Origin: Micrococcus flavus
GTDB taxonomy: Bacteria; Actinomycetota; Actinomycetes; Actinomycetales; Micrococcaceae
NCBI RefSeq assembly: GCF_014204815.1
Contig: NZ_JACHMC010000001.1
Coordinates: forward strand, 2,108,001-2,172,000
DNA: 64,000 nucleotides
Direction: 5' to 3'
Positions 1 through 8,501 of this stretch are shown one piece after another. Position 1 is the first letter of the stretch. Every line of letters starts with the position of its first letter. Under the pieces are notes generated by a model, which worked only from the letters and a program-made list of their open reading frames with translations, was not told the DNA's origin and searched no databases. Both the position numbers and the translations under genes were made by a program.

Positions 1-849
1 ACGACCATGGGCCGCGGCGGCTCGGACACCACCGCGGTGGCGCTGGCGGCCGCGCTCGGCGCGGACGTGTGCGAGATCTACACGGACGTGGACGGCGTGT
101 ACTCGGCGGACCCGCGCGTCGTGCCCTCGGCCCGCAAGCTCGAGCGCCTCTCCTCGGAGGAGACCCTCGAGCTGGCCGCCTCCGGCGCCAAGGTCCTGCA
201 CCTGCGCTCCGTGGAGTACGCCCGCCGGTTCGGCGTGCCGATCCACGTGCGCTCCTCCTTCTCCGACCACGAGGGCACCTGGATCATGCCCGACCCGAAC
301 GACACCATCACCCTCGAGGAAGGCGCTCCCATGGAACAGCCCATCGTCTCCGGCGTGGCCCACGACCGCTCCGAGGCCAAGGTCACGATCGTCGGCGTCC
401 CGGACGTGCCCGGCAAGGCCGCCGAGATCTTCCGCGTGATCGCCGAGTCCAACGTGAACATCGACATGATCGTGCAGAACGTGTCCCGCCAGGGCTCGGG
501 GCGCACGGACATCTCCTTCACCCTGCCGCTCGTGGAGGGCAAGGAGGCCATGGCGGCGCTGCGCGCGGCGCAGGAGCAGATCGGCTTCGAGGAGATCGTC
601 CCGGACCGGGAGATCGGCAAGCTCTCCCTCATCGGCGCGGGCATGCGCTCGAACCCCGGCATCTCGGCCACCTTCTTCAAGGCCCTCTCCGACGCCGGCG
701 TGAACGTGGACCTGATCTCCACCTCGGAGATCCGCATCTCCGTGGTCACCTCCGAGGACAAGCTCGACGACGCCGTCCGCGCCGTGCACACCGCCTTCGG
801 CCTGGACACCGAGGTCGAGGCCACCGTGTACGGGGGCACCGGCCGCTGA
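1..849 (+). CDS. lysC: Aspartate kinase, C-terminal part (5' truncated by window)
   Basis: Phosphorylates L-aspartate as the first step of lysine, threonine and methionine synthesis. The visible 282 residues start inside the kinase domain ([16 protein letters not shown], then [13 protein letters not shown]) and run into two ACT regulatory domains (from about residue 120, with [16 protein letters not shown] and later [12 protein letters not shown]). The gene is open at the left window edge, so the N-terminal lobe is missing. An internal ATG with a good ribosome binding site lies at 331 and could make a separate regulatory beta subunit, as in Corynebacterium. The gene ends just before a strong hairpin terminator. 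Identity is certain from the kinase and ACT motifs. Confidence 0.95.
   Translation, partial: TTMGRGGSDTTAVALAAALGADVCEIYTDVDGVYSADPRVVPSARKLERLSSEETLELAASGAKVLHLRSVEYARRFGVPIHVRSSFSDHEGTWIMPDPNDTITLEEGAPMEQPIVSGVAHDRSEAKVTIVGVPDVPGKAAEIFRVIAESNVNIDMIVQNVSRQGSGRTDISFTLPLVEGKEAMAALRAAQEQIGFEEIVPDREIGKLSLIGAGMRSNPGISATFFKALSDAGVNVDLISTSEIRISVVTSEDKLDDAVRAVHTAFGLDTEVEATVYGGTGR
315..333 (+). promoter_or_regulatory. Internal ribosome binding site and ATG for an aspartokinase beta subunit
   Basis: GAGGAAGG lies about 8 nt before an in-frame ATG at 331-333, whose product would begin [12 protein letters not shown] at the start of the ACT region. In Corynebacterium glutamicum the beta subunit of aspartokinase starts at the equivalent place with a similar N-terminus. 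Use of this start here is inferred from the site and that precedent. Confidence 0.6.
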
Positions 850-866
850 CCCTCCGCCCACGACGC

Positions 867-903
867 ACGACGCCCGCCCCGGTCGGACCGGGGCGGGCGT
901 CGT
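867..903 (+). terminator. Perfect 16-bp hairpin after lysC
   Basis: Arms 867-882 and 888-903 pair perfectly (ACGACGCCCGCCCCGG with its complement) around a 5-nt loop, 18 nt after the lysC stop. There is no clear T-run, which is usual for high-GC actinobacterial terminators. Confidence 0.75.
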
Positions 904-929
904 CGTCTCCCCGAGTCGCGACCCCGGAC

Positions 930-978
930 ACGACGCCGCCCCCGCACCTTCACGAGGAAGGTGCGGGGGCGGCGTCGT
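930..978 (-). terminator. Perfect 21-bp hairpin after the subtilase gene
   Basis: Arms 930-950 and 958-978 are perfectly complementary with a 7-nt loop. It lies 30 bp beyond the stop codon of the minus-strand protease and back to back with the lysC hairpin, so the two convergent genes each have their own terminator. Confidence 0.75.
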
Positions 979-1007
979 CAGGGGCCGAGCCCGTCAGGGG
1001 TGTCCGA

Positions 1008-3983
1008 TCAGGGGACCGTCACCTCGACGTCGGTGGCGACGCCCTCGGCCCACTGGACCTGGCCGCGCCAGGTGCCGGAGGTCAGGCCGTCCCAGGACAC
1101 GGTGGCCTCGGTCTCCTCACCCACGGTCACGGGGACCGGGTTCGGGGAGACGGTGAGGTTGCCGGCGTCCGTGGTCAGCTGCACGGTCTCCAGGGACGCG
1201 GTGTCCGCGCCGGCCGGGTTCGCGTAGAGCTGGGTCAGCACCAGGTAGGTGCCGGCCTCCGGGTTCTGGATGGTGACGGCCTCATCCGAGGCCGCCGTGG
1301 CGGACGCCAGTTGCTGGCCGGAGGGGGTCTGCACCAGCATGTCCCAGTCGGCGGTGTCCACGCCGGAGTCGACTGCGAAGGTCACGGTCTCCACACCCTC
1401 GCCCACGGTCACCTGGGAGACCTTGGACGCGCCGGGCTCGAGGGTGACCGCCTGGGCGTCCACCTTGTTCAGGCCCAGGACGGTGGGGGTGAGCTCCCCG
1501 CTGAAGCCGGGCTCGATGGTGACCTGCTCGGAGCCCGAGGCCCCGGTGCCCTGCACGGCGGTCTCGGCGAGGGCCGGGACCGACTTGAGGGTGATCGGCG
1601 AGGTCACCGTGGGGACGGCCTTGCCCTTGGCGGTGGACCAGGAGAAGGAGCCGTGGTCCCACTCGTTCAGCGCCGCGTCGGTGCGGGTGATCGTGAGGGT
1701 GACCTCGGCCGACTGACCGGCCTTCAGGTCCAGGACGGACGGGGAGGCGGTGACGTCGTAGCCCGGCATGTCCTCGGAGAACTGCCAGCGGCCGTTCTCC
1801 AGGGCGGTGACGGTGCGCGTCACCGTGGTGGTGCCCAGCACGTCCGGGATGGCCACGGACGCCAGGTTGACGTCACGGCCGCGCAGCTCGCCCATGATCA
1901 GGGCGTCCCACTGCTCGGCGCCCGACTCGTAGACCAGGCCCGGACGGGCGGCGGCCTTCGGGTCGGCCGAGCCGGCACCGGTGGCGAAGTTGTCCTCGTT
2001 GACGGAGCCGTCCGCGTTGTAGACGTCACCGGCCGAGGTCATGAGGGCCGACTTCACAGCCATCGGGGACCAGTCGGGGTACTTGCCGATGAGCAGGGAC
2101 GCCATGCCCGCCAGGTTCGGCGAGGCCATGGAGGTGCCGGACATGAGGCCGAAGGTGTTGCCGTCGTAGGACGGGTCCAGCGGGGAGACGCCGGCGATCA
2201 CGTTGACGCCCGGGGCGGCCACGTCCGGCTTGAGGAACTCCTGGTTCACGGCGTTGGACGGGCCGCGCGAGGAGAACCCGGCGATCTGCGGCAGCGGCTC
2301 CTCCGGCAGGCCGGTGGTGTCCTGCGGGACGATCGTGGCCGTGTAGTCGCCGTTCTTGACCTTCTCGATCAGGGAGGCGTCGTTGGTGTGCACGGTGGGC
2401 ACGGAGTGGATGTCCGCGTCCATGGAGCTCGGGGTCACGTTCACGAGGATCATGCCGATGCCGCCGGCCTCGGCCACGGCCTTGGACTTGTCCACGCGGG
2501 CGATCGCGCCGCGCTCGCAGAGCACGATCTTGCCGGCGGTCTTCGCCGGGTCCAGCGAGCCGGGCACGCAGAGGCGGGCGTCCTCGGCGCTGGCGCCCGC
2601 GGCCGCCACCTCGCTGGAGTGCACGACCTCGGCCGGGCCGACGCCGGTGCGGGCCGAGGATGCACCGCGCACCTTGGTGCCGTCGGAGAGCTCCACGGTG
2701 CCGGTCAGCTCGTTGGAGAACGTCTCGGCGGCCACGGTGGTGACCCACGGGGAGGAGTGGTTCACGGTGTTCGGCGTGGGGCCGGAGTTGCCGCCCGAGG
2801 CGGAGACGAAGATGCCGGCCTCGGCGGCGGAGCGGAAGGCCATGGCCACCGGATCCACCACGGAGGTGTTGTTGCCGGAGATCGAGTAGTTGATCACGTC
2901 CACGTTGTTCTCGATGGCCTGCTCCACGGCGGCCACGGACGCGGAGGTGTAGCAGCCGCCCGTGGACGGGTCGGTGTCCTCCCAGCAGATCTTGTAGGAG
3001 ATCAGCTTCGCGGCGGGGGCCACGCCCGCCCCGGTGCCGAAGGAGTCCCCGTTGATGGTCTGCTCGACGTCCGTGTTGCCGACGATGGTGGTGGCCACGT
3101 GCGTGCCGTGGGAGAAGACGCCCAGCGGAGAGATGCGCTCGTTCGGGTCGCGCTGGTCCACCGGGACGTACTTCTCGAAGTCCTCGGAGAACGCGTAGGC
3201 GCCCAGCAGCTTGGAGTCACAGGAGGAGGCCGGGAAGTCCGGGCCGGTCTCGCACTCGGCGACGGCGGTGGTGCCGTCCGCCTTGAGCATCGCGATCTGG
3301 CCGTCCGCCGTGCGGTACGGCTCGCCGACCTTCGGCTTGCCCTTCAGCGGGCCCACCGGCTCCCCGTCGATGTAGGGGTTGTCCGGGTTGATGCCGGAGT
3401 CGATGACACCGACCACGACGCCCTTGCCGGCGTTGACCGGCTTGCCGTAGGTGGTGTTCCAGGTGCCCTTCTTGCCGGGCAGGCCGAGGAACTCGGTGGA
3501 GGTGTAGTCCGGGGCCACCTGCTCGTCCGGGGTGACGGCGAGGACCGAGGGGTCCTTCGCCAGGGTGGCGGCCTGGTCGGCGGACAGCTCGGCCACGAAC
3601 GCGTTGACGGCGCGCTGGAACTGGAGCTTCGGCTCCACACCGGCCTTGGCGGCCAGCTTGGCCTGCTGGCGCTCGAGCTTGGCCTCGTAGGCCTTCACGC
3701 GCGGGTGCGAGGGGTCGAACTTGGCCTTGGGGGCGGCGCCCGGCGTGGTCTGGCCGCCCTCGGCGACGACGGACGGGGCCTGCTTCAGGACGACGAAGTA
3801 GCGGCCGGCCTCGAAGACGTCGGTCTGGCGGAGCTGCCCCTGCGGGCTCTGCGCGGTGGTGCCGTTGCCGAGGTCGAGGGCGCCGGCGGGGACGGCGAGC
3901 GCGGGGGCGGCCACGAGTCCGAGGCCGGCCACGGCGGCGGCCAGGCGACGGAAGCGCGGTGCGGGGGTGGTGGAACGGGGCAT
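1008..3983 (-). CDS. Secreted subtilisin-like serine peptidase (S8) with propeptide and PA domain
   Basis: A 991-aa extracellular protease. It starts with a Sec signal peptide (Arg-rich n-region, LAAAVAGLGLVAAPALAVPAGA, cut near residue 35), followed by an inhibitor I9-type propeptide (from about 60, GRYFVVLKQAP). The S8 catalytic domain carries Asp in VVVGVIDSGI (about 194), His in SHGTHVATT (about 293) and Ser in MSGTSMASPN (about 616). A protease-associated (PA) domain is inserted between His and Ser, near 420-520. The C-terminal 300 residues are beta-rich, Fn3-like, with no LPXTG anchor or membrane segment, so release into the medium is expected. GGAGG precedes the ATG. The cysteines near the catalytic core suggest disulfides. 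Family is clear; substrate is unknown. Confidence 0.93.
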   Translation of the reverse strand: MPRSTTPAPRFRRLAAAVAGLGLVAAPALAVPAGALDLGNGTTAQSPQGQLRQTDVFEAGRYFVVLKQAPSVVAEGGQTTPGAAPKAKFDPSHPRVKAYEAKLERQQAKLAAKAGVEPKLQFQRAVNAFVAELSADQAATLAKDPSVLAVTPDEQVAPDYTSTEFLGLPGKKGTWNTTYGKPVNAGKGVVVGVIDSGINPDNPYIDGEPVGPLKGKPKVGEPYRTADGQIAMLKADGTTAVAECETGPDFPASSCDSKLLGAYAFSEDFEKYVPVDQRDPNERISPLGVFSHGTHVATTIVGNTDVEQTINGDSFGTGAGVAPAAKLISYKICWEDTDPSTGGCYTSASVAAVEQAIENNVDVINYSISGNNTSVVDPVAMAFRSAAEAGIFVSASGGNSGPTPNTVNHSSPWVTTVAAETFSNELTGTVELSDGTKVRGASSARTGVGPAEVVHSSEVAAAGASAEDARLCVPGSLDPAKTAGKIVLCERGAIARVDKSKAVAEAGGIGMILVNVTPSSMDADIHSVPTVHTNDASLIEKVKNGDYTATIVPQDTTGLPEEPLPQIAGFSSRGPSNAVNQEFLKPDVAAPGVNVIAGVSPLDPSYDGNTFGLMSGTSMASPNLAGMASLLIGKYPDWSPMAVKSALMTSAGDVYNADGSVNEDNFATGAGSADPKAAARPGLVYESGAEQWDALIMGELRGRDVNLASVAIPDVLGTTTVTRTVTALENGRWQFSEDMPGYDVTASPSVLDLKAGQSAEVTLTITRTDAALNEWDHGSFSWSTAKGKAVPTVTSPITLKSVPALAETAVQGTGASGSEQVTIEPGFSGELTPTVLGLNKVDAQAVTLEPGASKVSQVTVGEGVETVTFAVDSGVDTADWDMLVQTPSGQQLASATAASDEAVTIQNPEAGTYLVLTQLYANPAGADTASLETVQLTTDAGNLTVSPNPVPVTVGEETEATVSWDGLTSGTWRGQVQWAEGVATDVEVTVP

Positions 3984-4206
3984 GGGCCTCCGCCTTTCTC
4001 ATCACGGGGTGCGAGTGCAACTGTCCACCGCGGCACGTCATCCCGGGTCAGGAATGCATGATGTGAGGTGGACCACAGTCAGTGGGAGAAATCTACCTGG
4101 TGATCGACGAGTGCGCCAAAAGGATGTCCGGAGTCCGGACAGGGGGCTCACGGGAGGCGCGCACGGCCGGCGTCCGGATCTCCCCGTCCGGGAGAATGGT
4201 CCCGTC

Positions 4207-5226
4207 ATGTCCTCCGCCAGCCCTTCCCCCGCCCTCCCGAGCACCCGCCCCCGGACCGTCCTCGCGCCCGAGGACTGGCGGGCCCGCGCCCGGGCCCACC
4301 GCGAGCGCATCGCCCGCCGCACGGACCCGCTCGTGGCGCTGCGCATGCGCGGCGAGAAGCACCCCGTGCAGGACTTCCTGTTCGGCTACTACACGCACTC
4401 CCCCGCCGCGCTGCAGCGGTGGCATTCGGGAGCCGGCGTCGTCCTCGCCGACGACGACGGCACCGCGGCCGCCGCCGAGGCCGCCGAGCTGGGCACGGCC
4501 CCCCGCGGCGAGTGGAAGCATTGGCGACGCGTCGAGGCGGGCGAGGTGCCCGGCGTCGTGCTGGAGGGGCGCGAGGTGGGCGGCTGGACCGTGGACGTGC
4601 CGGTGTTCCTGGCGGACCGCGCGTCGGGGGCGGCGTTCACCCGGGAGCTGCTGGCGCGCACGGCGCAGCGGGCGGCCCGGCTGGGGTGCTTCGGGCTGCA
4701 CGAGTGGGCCATGGCGTACCGCTCGGACGTGCACGGGGTGCGGCACTCCCAGCTGCCGCTGCGGCTCGGCGCGGCGGGGACGGACGCCGTGGTGGAGGGC
4801 TCGCGGATCCGGTGCACGCACTTCGACGCGTTCCGGTTCTTCGCCCCGGAGGCGCGGGGGCTGAACGAGGGCGAGGACGGCGTCCTGCCCACCCGGGAGG
4901 GGATGCGGGACATGGAGCAGCCCGGCTGCCTGCACGCCGGCATGGACCTCTACAAGTGGGCGTACAAGCTGGTGCCGCTCGTGGACTCGGACCTGCTCGC
5001 GGACTGCTTCGACCTCGCCTGGGACATCCGGCGCCTGGACATGGAGGCCTCCCCCTACGACCTCACCGGCGTGGACGACCTCTCCGACGGACGCGGCGGG
5101 TATGAGGCCGTGCGGATCGAGGAGCCGGCCGGGCGCGCCGAGTACGCCCGGAGGCAGCGGGAGTTCGCCGAGCGGGGCCAGGCGCTGCGGATAAGGCTGC
5201 TGGCGGTGCTGGAGGGGGCCGGGTGA
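4207..5226 (+). CDS. Conserved actinobacterial protein, often annotated 3-methyladenine DNA glycosylase
   Basis: A 339-aa soluble protein. Near residue 50 it has a KHPVQDFLFGYYTHSP motif that I associate with actinobacterial proteins carrying a '3-methyladenine DNA glycosylase' label. I see no helix-hairpin-helix or AlkA/Tag active-site pattern that proves this activity. The start at 4207 is chosen because a -10-like GAGAAT (4192-4197) lies about 10 nt upstream, suggesting a leaderless transcript; the frame stays open upstream but without initiation signals. The gene is monocistronic and converges on a small membrane protein gene across a 61-bp palindromic repeat. Real gene with good confidence; function uncertain. 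Confidence 0.8.
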   Translation: MSSASPSPALPSTRPRTVLAPEDWRARARAHRERIARRTDPLVALRMRGEKHPVQDFLFGYYTHSPAALQRWHSGAGVVLADDDGTAAAAEAAELGTAPRGEWKHWRRVEAGEVPGVVLEGREVGGWTVDVPVFLADRASGAAFTRELLARTAQRAARLGCFGLHEWAMAYRSDVHGVRHSQLPLRLGAAGTDAVVEGSRIRCTHFDAFRFFAPEARGLNEGEDGVLPTREGMRDMEQPGCLHAGMDLYKWAYKLVPLVDSDLLADCFDLAWDIRRLDMEASPYDLTGVDDLSDGRGGYEAVRIEEPAGRAEYARRQREFAERGQALRIRLLAVLEGAG

Positions 5227-5257
5227 GGATGCCGCTCGAGCAGGGGCCAGGACGCTG

Positions 5258-5318
5258 GACCTCCCGTTCTGTTCAGGACCGCGTCCCGAGGGCGAGGTTC
5301 TGAGCACAGCGGGAGGTC
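5258..5318. repeat. 61-bp palindromic repeat, copy 1
   Basis: Imperfect inverted repeat with outer arms GACCTCCCG and CGGGAGGTC. Its left arm is closely related to those of the copies at 8743 and 10028 (shared pattern GACCTCCYG..TGT.CAGGACCGCG). It lies between the convergent genes ending at 5226 and 5433, so here it could act as a bidirectional terminator. Confidence 0.8.
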
Positions 5319-5432
5319 TTGTGTAGTGCGGCTGCTGCGGGCCCGCCCGTCACCCGTCCACGATGCAGAACTCGCCGCCCTCCGGGCCGGGGCGGGAGGA
5401 CCACCGGAGTGCCGACGCCGGGAGGCGGACTC

Positions 5433-5837
5433 TCAGCGGATCGCCGCGTCGGCGTGGGCTTGGGTCAGGGGTGTGACGAGCAGGACGATGGCCGGGAGGA
5501 CGGCGGCGGCCAGCAGGGCCACCACGGCCCACGACCAGGCGGCCGCCCTCTCCGGACGTCCGGTGCGGTGGACGGCGACGGACGCGACGAGCGCGGCGGC
5601 GGTGCAGACCGCCGGACAGGCCCCGAGGGCGAGCTCCCCGAGCGTCACCGCCTGCAGGTCCCGTTCGAGGAGCCCCAGGACCAGCGCGATGCCCGGCGGG
5701 ACCACGAGGAGCAGCGGGATGAGGGCGACCACCCAGGCACGGAGCACACGGTCTCGGGCGGACCCGGTCCGCTCGGCCGGCGTGTGCGGGGCCGGCGACG
5801 GCCGGCAGGGGAACGCGAGGGGCAGGGTGTCAGTCAC
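5433..5837 (-). CDS. Hypothetical membrane protein
   Basis: A 134-aa protein with a short hydrophilic N-terminus and about three hydrophobic segments (WVVALIPLLLVVPPGIALVLG, ALGACPAVCTAAALVASVAV, WAVVALLAAAVLPAIVLLV). AGGAG sits about 8 nt upstream of the start. It is divergent from the DUF952-GNAT gene with an 80-bp gap. No family is recognised; it is called from membrane-type composition and ribosome binding site. Confidence 0.65.
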   Translation of the reverse strand: MTDTLPLAFPCRPSPAPHTPAERTGSARDRVLRAWVVALIPLLLVVPPGIALVLGLLERDLQAVTLGELALGACPAVCTAAALVASVAVHRTGRPERAAAWSWAVVALLAAAVLPAIVLLVTPLTQAHADAAIR

Positions 5838-5917
5838 GGGAGCACTCCTTCGCTGCGGGCCGGCGGCTGCTGTGCCCGGGATGATCTGAGCATAGGCCCC
5901 ACCGGTACCCTGGCGCC

Positions 5918-6931
5918 ATGATCCTGCACATCACCCTGCCGGAGGACTGGGCCGAGGCCCGCCGCACGGGCCGCTACACGGCGTCCACGCGGGACGCGAC
6001 GTTCCCCGAGGTCGGCTTCCTGCACGCCTCCGAGGACGCCCGCCAGGCCGCCGTCGTGGCGGCGGCGGTGTACGCGGACCGGCCGGACGCCTTCCTCGTC
6101 GCGCTCGACGAGGAGGCCCTCACCGGCTCCGGCTTCGCGGTGCGCCGCGAGCCCGGCGACCCTGCCGACCCCGCCTCCGAGCTCTTCCCGCACGTCCACC
6201 CGGGCACGGTGGCCTGGGACCACGTCCCCGTGCAGATGATGCGGCCCGTCGCCGCGCCGGACGCCGAAGCTCGTGTGCTGCGCGAGGACACCGCGGAGGC
6301 GGCCGCCCTGCAGGACGCGGGGTGGACGGAGCGCTCGCGGTCGTGGGGCGCGCGCCTGCATCTGGCCGACGACGCCGACCTCACCCCATACCGCGACCTC
6401 GTCGCCGCGGTGGAGGCGCATGGGGTCGAGGTGCGGGTGCTGGGATCGGCGGACCTGCCCGCCCTCCGCGCGCTCGACGTCGAGGCCGCCCCGCGCTTCC
6501 CGCGCACCGACGGCTCGTTCCACACGCCCCTGCCCGAGGATCTCCAGGCGCGTCTGGAAGAGGAGGACGGGGTCGCCGTCGGGGCGTTCGCCGACGGGGA
6601 GCTGATCGGCTTCACCCTGGTGTTCCGCACGCACGGAGCGGAGGGGGAGGGCCGCTGGGACGTGGACCGGACGGCGGTGGCGCAGCTGCGCGGCAGCCGG
6701 GGCGTGGGGAAGGCCGTGAAGGCGGCCTCGGTGCTGGCCACCCATGCCCGGGGCGGACGGGTCTGGGGCACGGGCGGCGCCGAAGTCAACACGGCCGCCC
6801 TGCGCATGAACGAGGCCCTCGGCTTCGAGCTCGAGCCGCTGTGGCTGGCCCTCGTGCCGCCGACCCCGGCCCACGCTCGGGAGACGTCCACGGACACCAC
6901 CCGGGGCGAAGAGGAAGTCAAGGGTGCTTGA
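5918..6931 (+). CDS. DUF952 domain fused to a GNAT-like acetyltransferase domain
   Basis: A 337-aa two-domain protein. Residues 1-110 match DUF952 (MILHITLPEDW at the start, then GRYTAST and GFLHAS), a small domain usually found alone. Residues 150-315 look like a GNAT N-acetyltransferase, with an acceptor-side region (PRFPRTDGSFHTPLPEDL), the V-A-V-G-A-F strand and an acetyl-CoA loop-like QLRGSRGVGKAVKAA, followed by N-T-A-A-L-R-MNEALGFEL. A -10-like TACCCT at 5906-5911 lies 6 nt before the ATG, which suggests leaderless translation. The last codons overlap an operator-like palindrome for the downstream pair. Substrate unknown. Confidence 0.82.
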   Translation: MILHITLPEDWAEARRTGRYTASTRDATFPEVGFLHASEDARQAAVVAAAVYADRPDAFLVALDEEALTGSGFAVRREPGDPADPASELFPHVHPGTVAWDHVPVQMMRPVAAPDAEARVLREDTAEAAALQDAGWTERSRSWGARLHLADDADLTPYRDLVAAVEAHGVEVRVLGSADLPALRALDVEAAPRFPRTDGSFHTPLPEDLQARLEEEDGVAVGAFADGELIGFTLVFRTHGAEGEGRWDVDRTAVAQLRGSRGVGKAVKAASVLATHARGGRVWGTGGAEVNTAALRMNEALGFELEPLWLALVPPTPAHARETSTDTTRGEEEVKGA

Positions 6932-6956
6932 CGTCCAGCGTGCTTGACTGTCAAGC
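6917..6956 (+). promoter_or_regulatory. Tandem GTCAAG/CTTGAC palindromes, probable XRE operator
   Basis: Two inverted repeats lie 10 bp apart: GTCAAG-N4-CTTGAC (6917-6932) and GCTTGAC-T-GTCAAGC (6942-6956). They sit at the end of the GNAT gene and about 50 bp upstream of the membrane protein/XRE regulator pair. TTGAC-type palindromes are typical operators of small YozG-like XRE regulators, so autoregulation by the regulator at 7557 is inferred. Confidence 0.6.
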
Positions 6957-7007
6957 TTGCTTCACATCGCCGGGCACGGAGCCCGGCACCGCACAAAGGA
7001 GCAGGCC

Positions 7008-7553
7008 ATGACCTCCCCCCACCACACCGATGACCTCGCCGCTCGCGCCGCCGAGGCGCCCCGCACCACCACCGACCCCCGACGGGACACGCGCCCCCGC
7101 TGGGGCAGGTCCGCTCGGCTCGGCGGCGGCACGGGACGGCTGCTCCTCGTGAGCCTGGTGCTGGGCCTGCTCATCGCCCTGCTGATCGGCGCCGCCGCCT
7201 ACGGCCTGGCCGCCCTGCGCGAGCAGCCGGACGCTCGCTACCCCTGGATCATGGGCCTCATCATGGCGGCCACGTCCCTGCCGATCGGCACCGGCGTCGC
7301 CTGGTCCTTGCTCGTGGATCGCACGACCGTCCGCGGCGCGATCCGGGACACCGAGGAGACCGTCGAGGGCCGCTGGCTGGAGAAGGCGCAGTCCGGGGCG
7401 TTTGGTGACCTGCTCGTGGTGATCGGGCTGGGCACGTTCGTGATCGGCATGACCGGGTGGCAGCCGTCCCCGTCCCTGACGGGTGCCACCCTGATCGTCG
7501 TCGCCGCAGCCTCCGCCGCGGTCCGCTACCTCCTGCTGAAGCGGCGGGGCTGA
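7008..7553 (+). CDS. Small integral membrane protein cotranscribed with an XRE regulator
   Basis: A 181-aa protein with a charged N-terminus of about 45 residues followed by four likely transmembrane segments (LLLVSLVLGLLIALLIGAAA; IMGLIMAATSLPIGTGVAWSL; FGDLLVVIGLGTFVIGM; ATLIVVAAASAAVRYLLL). The start at 7008 follows AAAGGAG. It is separated by 3 bp from the downstream XRE gene, an arrangement common for YozG-like regulator and membrane protein pairs. Function unknown. Confidence 0.8.
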   Translation: MTSPHHTDDLAARAAEAPRTTTDPRRDTRPRWGRSARLGGGTGRLLLVSLVLGLLIALLIGAAAYGLAALREQPDARYPWIMGLIMAATSLPIGTGVAWSLLVDRTTVRGAIRDTEETVEGRWLEKAQSGAFGDLLVVIGLGTFVIGMTGWQPSPSLTGATLIVVAAASAAVRYLLLKRRG

Positions 7554-7556
7554 GCC

Positions 7557-7754
7557 GTGGAGAACTCGATCCCCGCCGAGCGCGCCCGCCTGGGCTGGTC
7601 CCAGCAGCGCCTCGCGGACGAGCTCGGCGTCTCCCGCCAGACCGTGATCTCCCTCGAGAAGGGCCGCTACGACCCCTCGCTCCCCCTGGCCTTCCGGCTG
7701 GCCGCCGTGTTCGGCCGGCGCATCGAGGACCTGTTCACCCCGGACGCGGACTGA
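7557..7754 (+). CDS. Short XRE-family helix-turn-helix transcriptional regulator
   Basis: A 65-aa stand-alone HTH protein (SQQRLADELGVSRQTVISLE, then KGRYDPSLPLAFRLA and IEDLFTPD), the layout of the YozG/HipB-like group. GTG start 3 bp after the membrane protein stop, so the two are cotranscribed. It probably represses its own operon through the GTCAAG palindromes at 6917-6956. Confidence 0.92.
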   Translation: MENSIPAERARLGWSQQRLADELGVSRQTVISLEKGRYDPSLPLAFRLAAVFGRRIEDLFTPDAD

Positions 7755-7762
7755 CCCGCCCG

Positions 7763-7768
7763 TAGACT
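7763..7768 (+). promoter_or_regulatory. -10 element TAGACT
   Basis: TAGACT lies 37 bp before the ATG at 7805 and matches actinobacterial -10 boxes. No clear -35 is visible. The same hexamer occurs before purS. Confidence 0.45.
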
Positions 7769-7804
7769 GGCCCGACCCCGACCGGCCCCCACCCCAGGAG
7801 CACC

Positions 7805-7954
7805 ATGACCGGCCTTCCCCCCGAGCTGCGCGACGCCGACCTCACCCCGGACGACTCCCCGCGCCGCACCCGGCCGGTGGTCACGATCGTCGCCCTGCTG
7901 TGCATCGTGGGACTGATCCTGAGCGTGGCCGCCGGGTTCCTCTCCGCATTCTGA
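7805..7954 (+). CDS. 49-aa single-span membrane protein
   Basis: A small gene: MTGLPPELRDADLTPDD at the N-terminus, a basic PRRTRP stretch, then one hydrophobic segment (VVTIVALLCIVGLILSVAAG). AGGAG is placed 5 nt before the ATG and a TAGACT -10 is upstream. Similar short acidic-N-terminus single-TM proteins are frequent in actinobacteria. No function can be given. Confidence 0.7.
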   Translation: MTGLPPELRDADLTPDDSPRRTRPVVTIVALLCIVGLILSVAAGFLSAF

Positions 7955-7985
7955 CCCGCACCGCCCCCGACGACGCGCGCCCGCC

Positions 7986-8501
7986 TCAGCCGGCGACGTC
8001 CCCGTCCACGTAGCGCCAGACGCCGCCTTCGCGCCGGAACCGGCTGTGCTCGGTCATGCGCACCCGACCGCCGGAGGCGTCCTGGCCGAGCGCGGTGAAG
8101 GTCACCGTCCCGACCGTGTCGAACGGGCCGCCGCCGGTCGTGTCCGTGACCGCGAGGCGGGTGAACACGGTGGGCGTCTCCTCCGGCCCCGGGGTCAGGT
8201 CCGCCGCGGCGGGACGCGTCTCGGGTGCCCAGGTGGCCCGCAGGTAGGCGACCATCGCGGCCACGGTGCGGGCGCCGTCGTCGGTGGCGGGGTCCACCTC
8301 GCCGAGGCGGGCGAAGGCCGTGTACCGCGAGCGCATGAGGTCCTCGGCCGTGGGCGCGGCGAGGGTGCCGTTCGCGGCGAAGGCGGCGTGCCAGCGACCG
8401 CAGCAGTCGGGGTAGGCCAGGCCGCGCCCGCACGGGCAGGGCTCGGCGGCGGGCTGCGCGCGGGTCACCGGATCAGGCGCGATCGGTGCCGGCGGCGCCA
8501 C
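7986..8501 (-). CDS. YchJ-like (UPF0225) protein with SEC-C zinc motif
   Basis: Up to 171 aa. The N-terminal SEC-C type motif CPCGRGLAYPDCC is followed by MRSRYTAFA and the NTF2-like YchJ core ending HSRFRREGGVWRYVDGD. The GTG at 8501 overlaps the upstream gene by 29 bp. An in-frame GTG at 8468 leaves a 4-bp gap and is a good alternative start. Family assignment is firm, molecular role unknown. Confidence 0.85.
   Translation of the reverse strand: MAPPAPIAPDPVTRAQPAAEPCPCGRGLAYPDCCGRWHAAFAANGTLAAPTAEDLMRSRYTAFARLGEVDPATDDGARTVAAMVAYLRATWAPETRPAAADLTPGPEETPTVFTRLAVTDTTGGGPFDTVGTVTFTALGQDASGGRVRMTEHSRFRREGGVWRYVDGDVAG

Noticed and set aside
4021-4078. CTGTCCACC / GGTGGACCACAG as an operator for the protease
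   Set aside because: Arms match only with a 3-nt insertion and are 37 bp apart; too weak to call.
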